Of a stretch of DNA of 64,000 bases, positions 44,801-51,637 are shown in pieces. How positions within the stretch are numbered: the first letter of the stretch is position 1; each line of letters opens with the position of its first letter. This DNA is from Massilia timonae CCUG 45783 (GTDB lineage Bacteria; Pseudomonadota; Gammaproteobacteria; Burkholderiales; Burkholderiaceae_D): contig NZ_JH992922.1 of the NCBI RefSeq assembly GCF_000315425.1, forward strand, positions 1,199,922 to 1,263,921, read 5' to 3'. Below the pieces are notes generated by a model. That model was not told the DNA's origin. It ran no database searches and saw only the letters and a list, made by a program, of their open reading frames with translations. The position numbers and the translations under genes are program-made.

Positions 44801-45287
44801 CGCCTTTCGAGACCATATTGCCGGTGATCTGGAAGCCCGCTTCGCCCCCGAGCGTCATGGAGCCGGCCGTCACGTTGGCGGTCACGCGGACCGGCCTGGT
44901 CAGGGAGAACTCGCCGGCCGCGTCGAACGAACCCCCGGAGATTCTGATCTTTTCCGGGTTGATCCCGTTGAGGTTGATGGAACCCCCGCTGCTCAGGCGC
45001 GCGCTGCCGGACATCGACACGCCATAGTCCCAGCCCGGACTGATACTGGATCTGATATGGACGCTGTAGCCGTTGGCGATCGCCATCGAGTCGTCCCATG
45101 CGCTCGAGGGCAGGTTGCCGCAGGTGTATGCCTTGCCGTCGAGTTGGCAACCTTTCACCCTGCTTCCATTGAAGGCATGCACCTCGCCAGCTTGCGCCGG
45201 CGCCTGCGTCAGGCACAGCACGCACAGCAGCATCCACGTCCACAGGCGCAGCGCTGGAATTGCTGTAAGAACGAAAGGAAAATGCAC
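41880..45287 (-). CDS. mshQ: MshQ-like protein with 35-residue beta repeats and DUF6701 domain
   Basis: Exported protein of 1135 residues with a GTG start (AGGG six bases upstream). The signal peptide covers about residues 1-33 (TWMLLCVLCLTQAPAQA). Residues 164 to about 425 are near-exact 35-residue repeats of the form VSIGSS-x-V-x-G-x-VSG-x-x-(I/V)-T-x-x-SSV-x-(I/V)-x-G, seven or more copies, likely a bactofilin- or beta-helix-like rod. A Cys-rich linker follows (IFCKKGTRPGYCDCVDNQ), and residues about 490-1135 match the DUF6701 domain found at the C-terminus of MshQ. It probably sits at the pilus tip or outer surface and may mediate adhesion. First gene of the cluster, divergent from the NERD/helicase gene. 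Confidence 0.85.
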   Translation of the reverse strand: MHFPFVLTAIPALRLWTWMLLCVLCLTQAPAQAGEVHAFNGSRVKGCQLDGKAYTCGNLPSSAWDDSMAIANGYSVHIRSSISPGWDYGVSMSGSARLSSGGSINLNGINPEKIRISGGSFDAAGEFSLTRPVRVTANVTAGSMTLGGEAGFQITGNMVSKGAVSVATSAIVNGSVSGGQVTVGSSVRISGGLAGTGAVSIGSSTTIGAGVSGSSITADSSVTVTGNVASAGEVSIGSSGIVNGSVSGAQVTTNSSVKISGSVTATGKVSIGSSSTVGADVTGTSITTDASVTITGTVKASDVLTVGSHSTIRGPVSGTNSITLNSPSTIVGTVSSKGPITIGSHANIDGAISGTVVTTGSPVTLKGDIVATSRFTLASGSTVNGNITSPEIEMYAASSIVTGKVTASTYLTMGHAVRINGDVDTGQLKLEASDALINGNAAVDFATLYWHGRVSEKIFCKKGTRPGYCDCVDNQSDYPVNTANGPRCEAPKPAAGALDHFLISHDGSGSVCAPESVTVAACANADCSSKFTGGAQVKLFPGNVSADTGSTGTVKATVSRHTVGSETLRLTSGGTTPVRCIRSTPGENSVNSCDMSFAGAGFEIEVQPFRAGESIQAIIKAREKSDNTDSCVAKFKEQTIDVEYSCAYVRPGTGGEALNVTGGSGIALACAAGKAQTLATSFDRYGDAKVTLAYEDAGELGLKAKSGEVEGEATFGVAPYKFGLTPPAGPIHAGDTFDVAVSALSKNNKVTANFDKAKLPPSATMTNISLNCVRPVGAIAGQLTKKAFEFGEGKATAAVSWNEAGSLQLTAKTETTFLNTGLDTVGSTQATNGTDHCTSVGPVIPKYFLVEQFNEPRKPLDFFYAGEPIPVKVTAMNAAGQATENYSDGIVSQTVTLTAYDKEGKTANPNGGVLGSATIAASAFAKGVARANPTYSSPAGANGKRLPLAPGVMRLRAQNADNTVGSGGDDSHEKAQPEIRSGRLRIATLFGRAGSTLDLPVTVEYWSGASWLLNNRDDFTIVPAAAIAQTSHAHANGSGAKPKTQVFSDLKLDGGKAKLPVQGDAAGWIDIAFNLGIDTTHDQSCLKADPIRTSAGAKLPWLQSLGGCADPSGRATFGIFAPESKRIIHMREVFN
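44467..44781. repeat. 105-base DNA repeats inside mshQ
   Basis: CTGGAGCCGATCGACAC recurs at 44467, 44572 and 44677, exactly 105 bases apart, matching the 35-residue protein repeat. Conservation at DNA level points to recent duplication or ongoing homogenisation of this part of the gene. Confidence 0.85.
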
Positions 45288-45428
45288 GAAGACCCTGACG
45301 CTAAGCGTAATTCCCGAAAGTGTGCACCGGATTGCCGCCAGGCGACAATAAGTTTTTCACTTCGGCAACGATCTGGTCGCATTCCCGCCCAAGAATGCGT
45401 TCCCCGGACAACGGTGTGTGACTATCAT

Positions 45429-45452
45429 GGAAACAGACTTACAATAGTTTCC
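45429..45452. promoter_or_regulatory. Dyad GGAAAC-N12-GTTTCC before the NERD/helicase gene
   Basis: A 6-base inverted repeat (45429-45434 and 45447-45452) encloses TACAAT, a possible -10 element, 25 bases before the ATG at 45477. This is a candidate operator overlapping a promoter. A matching -35 is weak, so confidence is low. Confidence 0.25.
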
Positions 45453-45476
45453 ACCTTACTAACGCTTGCGGACACC

Positions 45477-47126
45477 ATGGCCCATATTCAACCAGCCGGC
45501 TGGCGCGAGATGGCGGTCACCGGCGCCGCCGCGCGCGAGATCGAAACCCTGACGTATCTCGAGCAGCGCCTGGCCGACACCCCCTACGTCATCTACCACG
45601 GCGTGCACTGGACCAATGTCGAGCAGGGTTACTCGGTGTATGGCGACGTCGATTTCATCGTCCTCGCCCCGAACGGCCGCATCCTGGTGATCGAGCAGGT
45701 CGCCGGCTTCCTGAACGAGACCCCGGAAGGCCTGGTGAAAAGCTACCAGGGCAAGCCGCGCAAGATCCGCAGCCAGATCCTGGCGACCATCGAGGGGCTG
45801 ACCAAGCGCTACCACGGCACGCTGTCGGTCGACTATCTGCTGTACTGCCCCGACTACATCGTGCGCGACCAGCAGCTGGCCGGGATCGACCCGGACCACA
45901 TCATCGACGCCACCAACAAGCCCAAGCTGGCGCGGGTGATCCGCGAGTCGCTGCCGGTCACGGACCGCACCGACGACTTCGACAAGGTCACGCGCTTTTT
46001 GGGCGACACGCTGAACCTGCGGCCCGATCCCAGCGCCATGATCGGCAATGCGGTAAAGATGGTGACGCGGCTGTCGGGCGGCCTGGCGACATGGGCCCGG
46101 CGGCTGGAATTTTCTCCGTTCCGCCTGCACGTGATCGGCACCGCCGGCAGCGGCAAGACCCAGCTGGCGCTGGCCGAATACACGGCCGCGCTCGACGCCG
46201 GCCTGCGCCCGCTCTACGTCTGCTTCAACCGGCCGCTGGCCGACCACATCGAACGCCTGGTCCCGGCCGGCGGGCGGGTGGCCACCTTCCACATGCTGTC
46301 CGACGCCTGGCTGCGCGCGCAGGACGTCACGCCCGACTACGGCGCGGCGGACGTCTGGGACAAGATCGAAACGTCGATGACGGGAGCCGAACTGCCCGAG
46401 ACCTGGCAGTTCGACGTGGTGATCGTCGACGAGGGCCAGGATTTCTCGGTGGCCTGGCGCGACATCGTGCTGCGCATGCTCAAGCCCGGCGGGCGCGCGA
46501 TCTGGATGGAAGACCCGGACCAGAACCTGTACGGCCGCGCGATGGTGCCGCTGCCGGGCTGGGTCACCCTGCATTCGCACACCAACTACCGCAGCCCGCG
46601 CCAGATCGTCGACATGCTGACGGCGCTCGGCGCCGCGCGCCAGCCGGTGGAGGCGGGCAGCCCGTTCAAGGGCGCCGACATCGAAGAGCTGACGTATCCG
46701 GAAGGGGACGAGGAAGCGATGCTGGCGCAGACCCGGCGCGCCGTCACTTCGTGCCTGGCTGCGGGCTTCGGGCGCCAGGACATCGCGATCTGCGCGTTTC
46801 GCGGACGCGAAAAATCGGCCATCCTGAAGCTCGACCGGCTGAGCGATTCGCACACGCTGCGCTCGTTCACCGGGGCCTATGACTTGTTCGGTAACCCGGT
46901 GTTTCGCGAAGGAGGCTTGCTGGCGGAGTCGGTGTACCGCTTCAAGGGCCAGTCGGCGCCGGCGCTGATCTTCACCGAGATCGACTTCGAGGAGCTGGAC
47001 GAGCGCGCGCTGCGTAAACTCTTCGTGGGAATGACGCGCGCGCGCCTGAAGCTGGTGCTGGTGATGAGCGAGCGCGCCTCGCTGCAGATGCTGGACCGGA
47101 TGAGCGGCCCGGGCGCCACGGCGTGA
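45477..47126 (+). CDS. NERD-like domain fused to a superfamily I helicase/ATPase
   Basis: Protein of 549 residues. Residues about 20-130 look like a NERD (nuclease-related) domain: YSVYGDVDFIVLAPNGRILVIEQVAGFLNETPEGLVKSYQGK. The expected E-x-K of the nuclease site reads E-Q-V, so catalysis is probably lost. Residues 215-549 are a UvrD-type helicase core: Walker A GTAGSGKTQLAL, Walker B VVIVDEGQDFS, QNLYG and TNYRSPRQIVDML, VYRFKGQSAPALIF, and the motif VI region LFVGMTRARLKLVLV. The start ATG at 45477 precedes MAHIQPAGWREM. A role in DNA repair or defence is possible but unproven. Divergent from mshQ. Confidence 0.82.
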   Translation: MAHIQPAGWREMAVTGAAAREIETLTYLEQRLADTPYVIYHGVHWTNVEQGYSVYGDVDFIVLAPNGRILVIEQVAGFLNETPEGLVKSYQGKPRKIRSQILATIEGLTKRYHGTLSVDYLLYCPDYIVRDQQLAGIDPDHIIDATNKPKLARVIRESLPVTDRTDDFDKVTRFLGDTLNLRPDPSAMIGNAVKMVTRLSGGLATWARRLEFSPFRLHVIGTAGSGKTQLALAEYTAALDAGLRPLYVCFNRPLADHIERLVPAGGRVATFHMLSDAWLRAQDVTPDYGAADVWDKIETSMTGAELPETWQFDVVIVDEGQDFSVAWRDIVLRMLKPGGRAIWMEDPDQNLYGRAMVPLPGWVTLHSHTNYRSPRQIVDMLTALGAARQPVEAGSPFKGADIEELTYPEGDEEAMLAQTRRAVTSCLAAGFGRQDIAICAFRGREKSAILKLDRLSDSHTLRSFTGAYDLFGNPVFREGGLLAESVYRFKGQSAPALIFTEIDFEELDERALRKLFVGMTRARLKLVLVMSERASLQMLDRMSGPGATA

Positions 47127-47199
47127 AGCGCGCGCCACCGGGCCCGCGTCGGCGTATAGTCGGTGCATCCGGCCACATCGGCAGGGCACAGGAGGCAGC

Positions 47200-47457
47200 A
47201 TGCGCGAAGCGACCCCGGGCACCACGTTCCACGGCCTGCCATTGACCGCCGAACAGCATAGCGAGATCCAGCATTACATCCACCGCCGGCAGCGCGCCGG
47301 CGAAGACTGGGACACGCCGGAACTGCAGGCCATGCTGGCCGACATGCTCGATCCGCCCGAGGCGGCCGTCCATTCGCGAGCCGACGACGATGCGTCGACC
47401 GCGGCCGAACGCTTCACGGCCGGCCGCGACGACGGCGAAGAGCCGATGCCGCATTGA
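47200..47457 (+). CDS. Small hypothetical protein
   Basis: Protein of 85 residues with a good AGGAGG ribosome site eight bases before the ATG. The N-terminal half (FHGLPLTAEQHSEIQHYIHRRQRAGEDWDTPELQAMLADML) is helical and hydrophilic; the C-terminal half is acidic and probably disordered. It has no signal peptide or membrane segment and no family I recognise. It follows the NERD/helicase gene by 73 bases on the same strand and may be co-transcribed with it. Confidence 0.65.
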   Translation: MREATPGTTFHGLPLTAEQHSEIQHYIHRRQRAGEDWDTPELQAMLADMLDPPEAAVHSRADDDASTAAERFTAGRDDGEEPMPH

Positions 47458-47475
47458 GACAGTACGAACATTATT

Positions 47476-47505
47476 TTGTGCGCCGCACAAAAATGCTGTT
47501 ATACT
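47476..47505 (+). promoter_or_regulatory. Sigma70-type promoter before the structured RNA / infA
   Basis: TTGTGC (47476-47481), an 18-base spacer and TATACT (47500-47505) give a near-consensus promoter. Transcription is expected to begin near 47512. No coding frame of convincing quality starts before the terminator at 47715. Confidence 0.65.
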
Positions 47506-47623
47506 CGGCTGCTCGATCAGGCCACGCCTGGTCGAAAGTCCTCCGATCCGTGACCGCGCCTGTGCAGTGCGCGACTTTCCGGAGGACGTGTTTTCGGTAT
47601 GTCAGTCAGCCTGTACAGCGGAC

Positions 47624-47681
47624 GCACCGCGCAGATAGCGCGGGCGCCCATAGCTCCGGCACCACGCAGATAGCATGGGCG
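47624..47681 (+). repeat. Two tandem 23-base hairpin repeats
   Basis: Copy 1 at 47624-47646 and copy 2 at 47659-47681 agree at 20 of 23 positions around the shared core CGCAGATAGC. Each can fold around an AGATA loop: CCGCGC/GCGCGG in copy 1 and CCACGC/GCATGG (one mismatch) in copy 2. One of the differences is compensatory (a G-C pair replaced by A-T). Confidence 0.7.
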
Positions 47682-47714
47682 GGAGCGGCGATAAATCGGT
47701 AATGCTTTGAAACG

Positions 47715-47741
47715 AAGCCCGCAGGATGCGGGCTTTTTTTT
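47715..47741 (+). terminator. Rho-independent terminator upstream of infA
   Basis: AAGCCCGC (47715-47722) pairs perfectly with GCGGGCTT (47728-47735) around AGGAT, and the T-run continues to 47741. It closes the candidate RNA. If infA is read from the promoter at 47476, this element would act as an attenuator. Confidence 0.9.
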
Positions 47742-47835
47742 CATCCCTCTCCTGGCGCTCGATGCCGGGCCCCACGATCCCCCCGCATCAACGACGCCCG
47801 GCGCCTGCCGGCGCCGCACCTCCAGGAGAACCCGC

Positions 47836-48102
47836 ATGGCAAAAGAAGAACTGATCGAAATGAACGGCCTCGTGTCGGAAGTGCTGCCCGAACTGCGTTT
47901 TCGCGTCGAGCTGGAAAACGGCCACAAGATGATCGCCTACACGGCCGGCCGTATGAAGAAGAACCACATCCGCATCCTGATGGGCGACCGCGTCACGCTG
48001 GAGCTCTCGCCCTACGACCTGACCAAGGGTCGCATCGTGTTCCGCCATCTCGAGTCGCGCGGACCGGCCGGCCCGCGCCGCGCCCCGCAGCGCCGCCGCT
48101 GA
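47836..48102 (+). CDS. infA: Translation initiation factor IF-1 (long form)
   Basis: S1/OB-fold factor of 88 residues that binds the ribosomal A site during initiation. The core [67 protein letters not shown] is typical of IF-1. A basic C-terminal extension follows ([15 protein letters not shown]), longer than the usual 72-residue form. Ribosome site AGGAG. The isolated position, away from a ribosomal-protein operon, suggests that it is the second infA copy common in Burkholderiales (inference; the other copy is not in the window). No promoter lies between it and the terminator at 47741. Confidence 0.93.
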   Translation: MAKEELIEMNGLVSEVLPELRFRVELENGHKMIAYTAGRMKKNHIRILMGDRVTLELSPYDLTKGRIVFRHLESRGPAGPRRAPQRRR

Positions 48103-48144
48103 TCGATCGGCGCAGGCAGGGCGTGCGCCGCCCCGCCTGGAACT

Positions 48145-49824
48145 TCAGGCCGCCAGCGCGGCCGGATTCTCTGCGCTCGCCGCCATGTGACGGTTCACCG
48201 CCGACAGCACCGACTTGAACGAGGCGGTCACGATATTGCTGTCGATGCCCACGCCGAACAGCGTCGGGCCATTCCCCACGCGCAGTTCGACGTAGCAGGC
48301 CGCGCGCGCATCGGCGCCCGAGCCGATCGCATGCTCGTGGTAGTCCATCAGGCGGATCTCCAGGCCCAGCGCGTTCACGAAGGCGTCGATCGGACCATTG
48401 CCGGTGCCGGCGAAGGCTTGCTGCGCATGGTGGCGCGCCACGTTCACGTCGAGCTGGACCTCGTGCTCGCTGTCTTCGACCATGCGGTGCGAGATGTAGT
48501 GATACGGCTCGTCCTGCTCCAGGTATTCGCGCGCGAACAGGGCGTGCAGGTCGCCCGCGTTGATCTCGCGGCCGCTCTCGTCGGCCACGCGCTGCACGGC
48601 GCGCGAGAATTCGATCTGCAGGCGCCGTGGCAGCTGCAGGCCGTATTCCTGTTCCAGCAGATAGGCCATGCCGCCCTTGCCCGACTGGCTGTTGACGCGG
48701 ATGACGGCGTCGTAGCTGCGGCCCAGGTCGGCCGGGTCGATCGGCAGATACGGCACTTCCCAGATCGCGTCGGGCTGCTGCTTGGCGAAGCCCTTCTTGA
48801 TCGCGTCCTGGTGCGAGCCCGAGAAGGCGGTGAACACCAGGTCGCCCGCATACGGATGGCGCGGATGCACCGGCAGCTGGTTGCAGTCCTCGACCAGTTG
48901 GCGCACGGCGTCGATGTCCGAGAAGTCCAGGCCGGGGTTGACGCCCTGCGTGTACAGGTTCATCGCCAGGGTGACCAGGTCGACGTTGCCGGTGCGTTCG
49001 CCGTTGCCGAACAGGCAGCCCTCGACGCGGTCGGCGCCGGCCATCACCGCCAGCTCGGCGGCGGCGACAGCGGTGCCGCGGTCATTGTGCGGGTGGACGC
49101 TGATGACCAGCGATTCGCGGTTGTTCAGGTGGCGGCACATCCATTCAATCTGGTCGGCATAGACGTTCGGCGTCGCCGCCTCGACGGTCGACGGCAGGTT
49201 GACGATCATCTTGTTATCCGGCGTCGGCTGCCATACGGCGCTGACCGCGTCGGTGATCTGCTTGGAGAAATCGAGTTCGGTGGTCGAGAACGATTCCGGC
49301 GAATACTCCAGGCCCCATTGGGTCTGCGGATGCTGGGCCACCAGTTCCTTGATCAGCTGGACGCCCTTGACCGCGATCTGCACGATCTCGTCGCGCTCCA
49401 TGCCGAACACCACGCGGCGGAACACCGGCGCCACCGAATTGTAGACGTGGACGATGGCGCGCTTGGCGCCGACCGCCGATTCCACCGTGCGGCGGATCAG
49501 CTCATCGCGCGACTGGGTCAGCACGATGATGGTGACGTCGTCCGGAATGTGCTTGTCTTCCACCAGCATGCGCACGAAGTCGAAGTCGGTCTGCGAGGCG
49601 GACGGGAAGCCGACCTCGATCTCCTTGATGCCGATCTTGACCAGCATCTTGAAGAAGCGCAGCTTCTTCTCGACGCTCATCGGCTCGATCAAGGCCTGGT
49701 TACCGTCGCGCAGGTCGGTGCTCATCCAGATCGGCGGCGTGGTGATGGTGCGGCTCGGCCACTGGCGGTCGGCCAACGGGACGGCGGGGAAGGGACGGTA
49801 TTTGGTGGCGGGATTGTTCAGCAT
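48145..49824 (-). CDS. leuA: 2-isopropylmalate synthase
   Basis: First committed enzyme of leucine synthesis, joining acetyl-CoA and 2-oxoisovalerate. It has 559 residues, the long LeuA type. The HMGL-like catalytic domain has the metal and substrate motifs [11 protein letters not shown] (near residue 41), the central [19 protein letters not shown] and the [23 protein letters not shown] signature. The C-terminal LeuA dimer domain (from about residue 430) is the leucine feedback-inhibition module. The start at 49824 has AGGAGC upstream. A 340-base leader with two Leu-rich short frames precedes it, pointing to leucine attenuation. Convergent with infA. Confidence 0.96.
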   Translation of the reverse strand: MLNNPATKYRPFPAVPLADRQWPSRTITTPPIWMSTDLRDGNQALIEPMSVEKKLRFFKMLVKIGIKEIEVGFPSASQTDFDFVRMLVEDKHIPDDVTIIVLTQSRDELIRRTVESAVGAKRAIVHVYNSVAPVFRRVVFGMERDEIVQIAVKGVQLIKELVAQHPQTQWGLEYSPESFSTTELDFSKQITDAVSAVWQPTPDNKMIVNLPSTVEAATPNVYADQIEWMCRHLNNRESLVISVHPHNDRGTAVAAAELAVMAGADRVEGCLFGNGERTGNVDLVTLAMNLYTQGVNPGLDFSDIDAVRQLVEDCNQLPVHPRHPYAGDLVFTAFSGSHQDAIKKGFAKQQPDAIWEVPYLPIDPADLGRSYDAVIRVNSQSGKGGMAYLLEQEYGLQLPRRLQIEFSRAVQRVADESGREINAGDLHALFAREYLEQDEPYHYISHRMVEDSEHEVQLDVNVARHHAQQAFAGTGNGPIDAFVNALGLEIRLMDYHEHAIGSGADARAACYVELRVGNGPTLFGVGIDSNIVTASFKSVLSAVNRHMAASAENPAALAA

Positions 49825-49894
49825 GATCGGGGCTCCTGATGGGGTGGTCACTGGGCGACCTTGTGGGTCTGCGAGGTGGCGACAGGCTGCCGGA

Positions 49895-49918
49895 CGGGCC
49901 ACGAAAACGCTAGGCCCG
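49895..49918 (-). promoter_or_regulatory. Hairpin over the stop codon of the second leader peptide
   Basis: On the minus strand CGGGCC (49918-49913) pairs with GGCCCG (49900-49895), with 12 bases between. The stem overlaps the leader-2 stop codon, so a ribosome finishing the peptide would open it and one stalled at the Leu codons upstream would not. No T-run follows, so control would be Rho-dependent or at translation. Confidence 0.4.
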
Positions 49919-50026
49919 GCAACCGATCGGTAGCTTTAGCAGCAGGCGAATGCCTGCGCGCGAGCCTGCCGCCAGGACGAGCCCGGTGGGAAAATGCGAT
50001 GGTGCGAAAAATGGCGTGGTAGACAT
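49910..50026 (-). CDS. Leu-rich leader peptide 2 upstream of leuA
   Basis: Frame of 38 residues ([20 protein letters not shown], then [18 protein letters not shown]) between leader frame 1 and leuA. AGGA lies ten bases before its ATG. It carries six Leu codons; four of them form the cluster CTG CTG CTA AAG CTA at residues 28-32, followed by Pro-Ile. CTA is little used in the surrounding GC-rich genes. The gap to leuA is 85 bases and holds hairpins. The arrangement is that of an amino-acid attenuator in which ribosome stalling on Leu codons decides the downstream fold. Confidence 0.6.
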   Translation of the reverse strand: MSTTPFFAPSHFPTGLVLAAGSRAGIRLLLKLPIGCRA

Positions 50027-50081
50027 CGGTGCGAATCCTACTGCTGTTGGGGCCGGCGGTGCCGGGACGTACGGCGGAGCG

Positions 50082-50162
50082 TTACGCGCGTAGTAGCAGG
50101 GCAGCCAGCGATAGCGCGCCGGCGGCTGGTAGGGAGGTCGACAGATGCAGGGTGAAAGACAT
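50082..50162 (-). CDS. Leu-rich leader peptide 1, apparently leaderless
   Basis: Frame of 26 residues (MSFTLHLSTSLPAAGALSLA, then ALLLRA) with eight leucines, at positions 5, 7, 11, 17, 19, 22, 23 and 24. Four use CTA, including a CTG CTA CTA run just before the stop. There is no ribosome site. A consensus promoter (TTGACA, 17 bases, TAAAGT) ends so that the predicted first transcribed base falls at or next to the A of the ATG. This is the layout of a leaderless regulatory peptide such as trpL in some alphaproteobacteria. It is 55 bases before leader peptide 2. Confidence 0.55.
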   Translation of the reverse strand: MSFTLHLSTSLPAAGALSLAALLLRA

Positions 50163-50169
50163 AATTTCG

Positions 50170-50198
50170 ACTTTAAGGAACTCTTGGCCGTATGTCAA
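50170..50198 (-). promoter_or_regulatory. leuA promoter, consensus sigma70 type
   Basis: On the minus strand TTGACA (50198-50193) and TAAAGT (50175-50170) are separated by exactly 17 bases. The start of transcription is expected around 50163-50162, at the ATG of leader peptide 1. The transcript would carry about 340 bases of leader before leuA. Confidence 0.8.
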
Positions 50199-50393
50199 GC
50201 GGGAAAGTGCCGGTTGTGGAAAAGAAAGTACGGGAAATTCGCCGCGTTGATTACGTGGGTTGTTTGGCGAAAGTGTCACTTCGACGCCGTGGGGCGTACT
50301 GGCAATGCAGTTTATGCAGCTACCATGGCTGAGAACAGCGGCCGGTAGTTTGCTGCGTGGTAGCATCGAAGACGGACCTTTTTGGAGAGATTC

Positions 50394-51497
50394 ATGACTC
50401 GCCGTTCCGTGACCGACACTGCCCGACTTCGCCTCAAGCTGTGTGGCGCCGCCGCCCTGATGCTGCTGTGCTCCGCCTGTGGCGACGGCATACCGAAGGA
50501 CGAGGACGACGAGGATGGCGGCGAATCTCCCCCGCCGCAGGCCGCGCTGTCGATCCTGGCGGGCGATCCGACGATCGAGGGCACGATGGACGGCGCCGGC
50601 ACGGCTGCGCGCTTCAAATGGCCGCAGGGTATTGCGATCGATGCCGATGACAATCTGTATGTCGCGGACACCGGCAACTTCGTCATTCGCAAGATCACGC
50701 CGGCAGGCGTTGTCACGACGGTGGCTGGGGCGGCCGGCACCAGCGGCTTTGTCGATGGCGACGCGGGCAATGCCCGCTTCGGTAATCCGGTGGCCGTGGC
50801 GGTGAACAGGCGCGGAACAATTTATGTCGCCGATAATCTGCGCATCCGGAGCATTACCTCCGCTGGACGCGTCAGCACGACGGCCACGATCCCCATCGGG
50901 AACAACGTCAGCGACGGCCGGCTGGCCTCCGTGGTGCCTGGCGCGATCGCGGTCGATGCTAACGATAACCTGTTCATCACCAACAGCTACAGTACGCGCA
51001 GGGTTGCGGGGGACAATACGCTGATGCTGGAAGGCCAATCCGTCGTCAACAACCTGACGGGGGGGAGCCTGTTCGAGCCGCGCGGCGTGGCGGTGGACAA
51101 CAACAACAACGTGTTCGTGTTCGACCTGGATCGCGAGATCAGTCGCTGGAACCCGAACGGCGTGATTGGCGTCAACAATATGATTTTCCTGGCCGGCGCG
51201 GCGAATGCCCGGGGATCGAACAACGGCGTCGGCACCGCCGCGCGCTTCGAGCAGGTGGTGGCGCTGACGGTCGACCCGCGCGGCAATGTGTATGCAGCCG
51301 ATGCGATCAACAACCTGGTGCGCAGGATCACGCCGGAAGGCGTGGTCACGACGGTGGCGGGCTCGACACGGTCGACCACCCTGCGCACCGGCGACCTGCC
51401 GGGCAGCCTGGCCGACGTGCGCGGCATCGTCACGGATGGCAAGGGCAATCTGTATGTCACGTCCGGCAATGCGGTGGTCAAGATCAGGCTGCCGTAG
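50394..51497 (+). CDS. NHL-repeat lipoprotein
   Basis: Exported protein of 367 residues. The signal ends LMLLCSACGD with a probable lipidated Cys, although the -3 residue is Cys rather than Leu. After an acidic linker (DGIPKDEDDEDGGESPPPQ) come NHL-type beta-propeller repeats of the form GIAIDADDNLYVADTGNFVIRKITPAGVVTTVAGAAGT, repeated four to five times with variation to the C-terminus. The start at 50394 follows TTGGAGAGA. The propeller probably binds a ligand or protein in the cell envelope. No operon partner. It is divergent from leuA. Confidence 0.82.
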   Translation: MTRRSVTDTARLRLKLCGAAALMLLCSACGDGIPKDEDDEDGGESPPPQAALSILAGDPTIEGTMDGAGTAARFKWPQGIAIDADDNLYVADTGNFVIRKITPAGVVTTVAGAAGTSGFVDGDAGNARFGNPVAVAVNRRGTIYVADNLRIRSITSAGRVSTTATIPIGNNVSDGRLASVVPGAIAVDANDNLFITNSYSTRRVAGDNTLMLEGQSVVNNLTGGSLFEPRGVAVDNNNNVFVFDLDREISRWNPNGVIGVNNMIFLAGAANARGSNNGVGTAARFEQVVALTVDPRGNVYAADAINNLVRRITPEGVVTTVAGSTRSTTLRTGDLPGSLADVRGIVTDGKGNLYVTSGNAVVKIRLP

Positions 51498-51637
51498 GCG
51501 CTGACCCGCATCTTCGGATGATCGTGCAAGCTTCCCGGATGATCGAGCTACCGCGCGCCGGCGCGTGCGCTGCACACTAGCCGGAAGCGGAAGAGCCGTG
51601 ATGGCCTTCCCATTCAACGATCATCAAGGAGTGCGAT

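Larger units (their letters stand above)
47512..47741 (+). ncRNA. Candidate structured RNA of about 230 nt (sRNA or infA leader)
   Basis: This stretch runs from a near-consensus promoter to a strong terminator and is rich in stems. ATCAGGC/GCCTGGT form a 7-base hairpin at 47516-47532. GTCCTCCG (47538-47545) pairs with CGGAGGAC (47580-47587). An alternative helix GAAAGTC (47534-47540) with GACTTTC (47573-47579) cannot coexist with it. Inside lies CGCGC/GCGCG. Then come two tandem 23-base repeats with AGATA loops (47624-47681) and the terminator. I do not recognise 6S, SRP RNA, tmRNA or RNase P RNA in it. It may be a free small RNA or an attenuated leader of infA, which starts 95 bases after the terminator and shows no promoter of its own. 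Confidence 0.55.

Noticed and set aside
44100..44850. Regular repeats in mshQ considered as CRISPR-like
   Set aside because: The repeats are coding, in frame, 105 bases long and without spacer structure.
47599..47673. 24-codon frame starting at ATG 47599 inside the candidate RNA (MSVSLYSGRTAQIARAPIAP...)
   Set aside because: The nearest ribosome site is 13 bases away and locked in a stem, and the frame has no codon bias pointing to a leader peptide.
50082..51617. A 511-codon minus-strand frame covering the NHL gene and the leuA leader
   Set aside because: It is a shadow of the NHL lipoprotein gene; only its last 26 codons (from 50162) have independent support, as a leader peptide.
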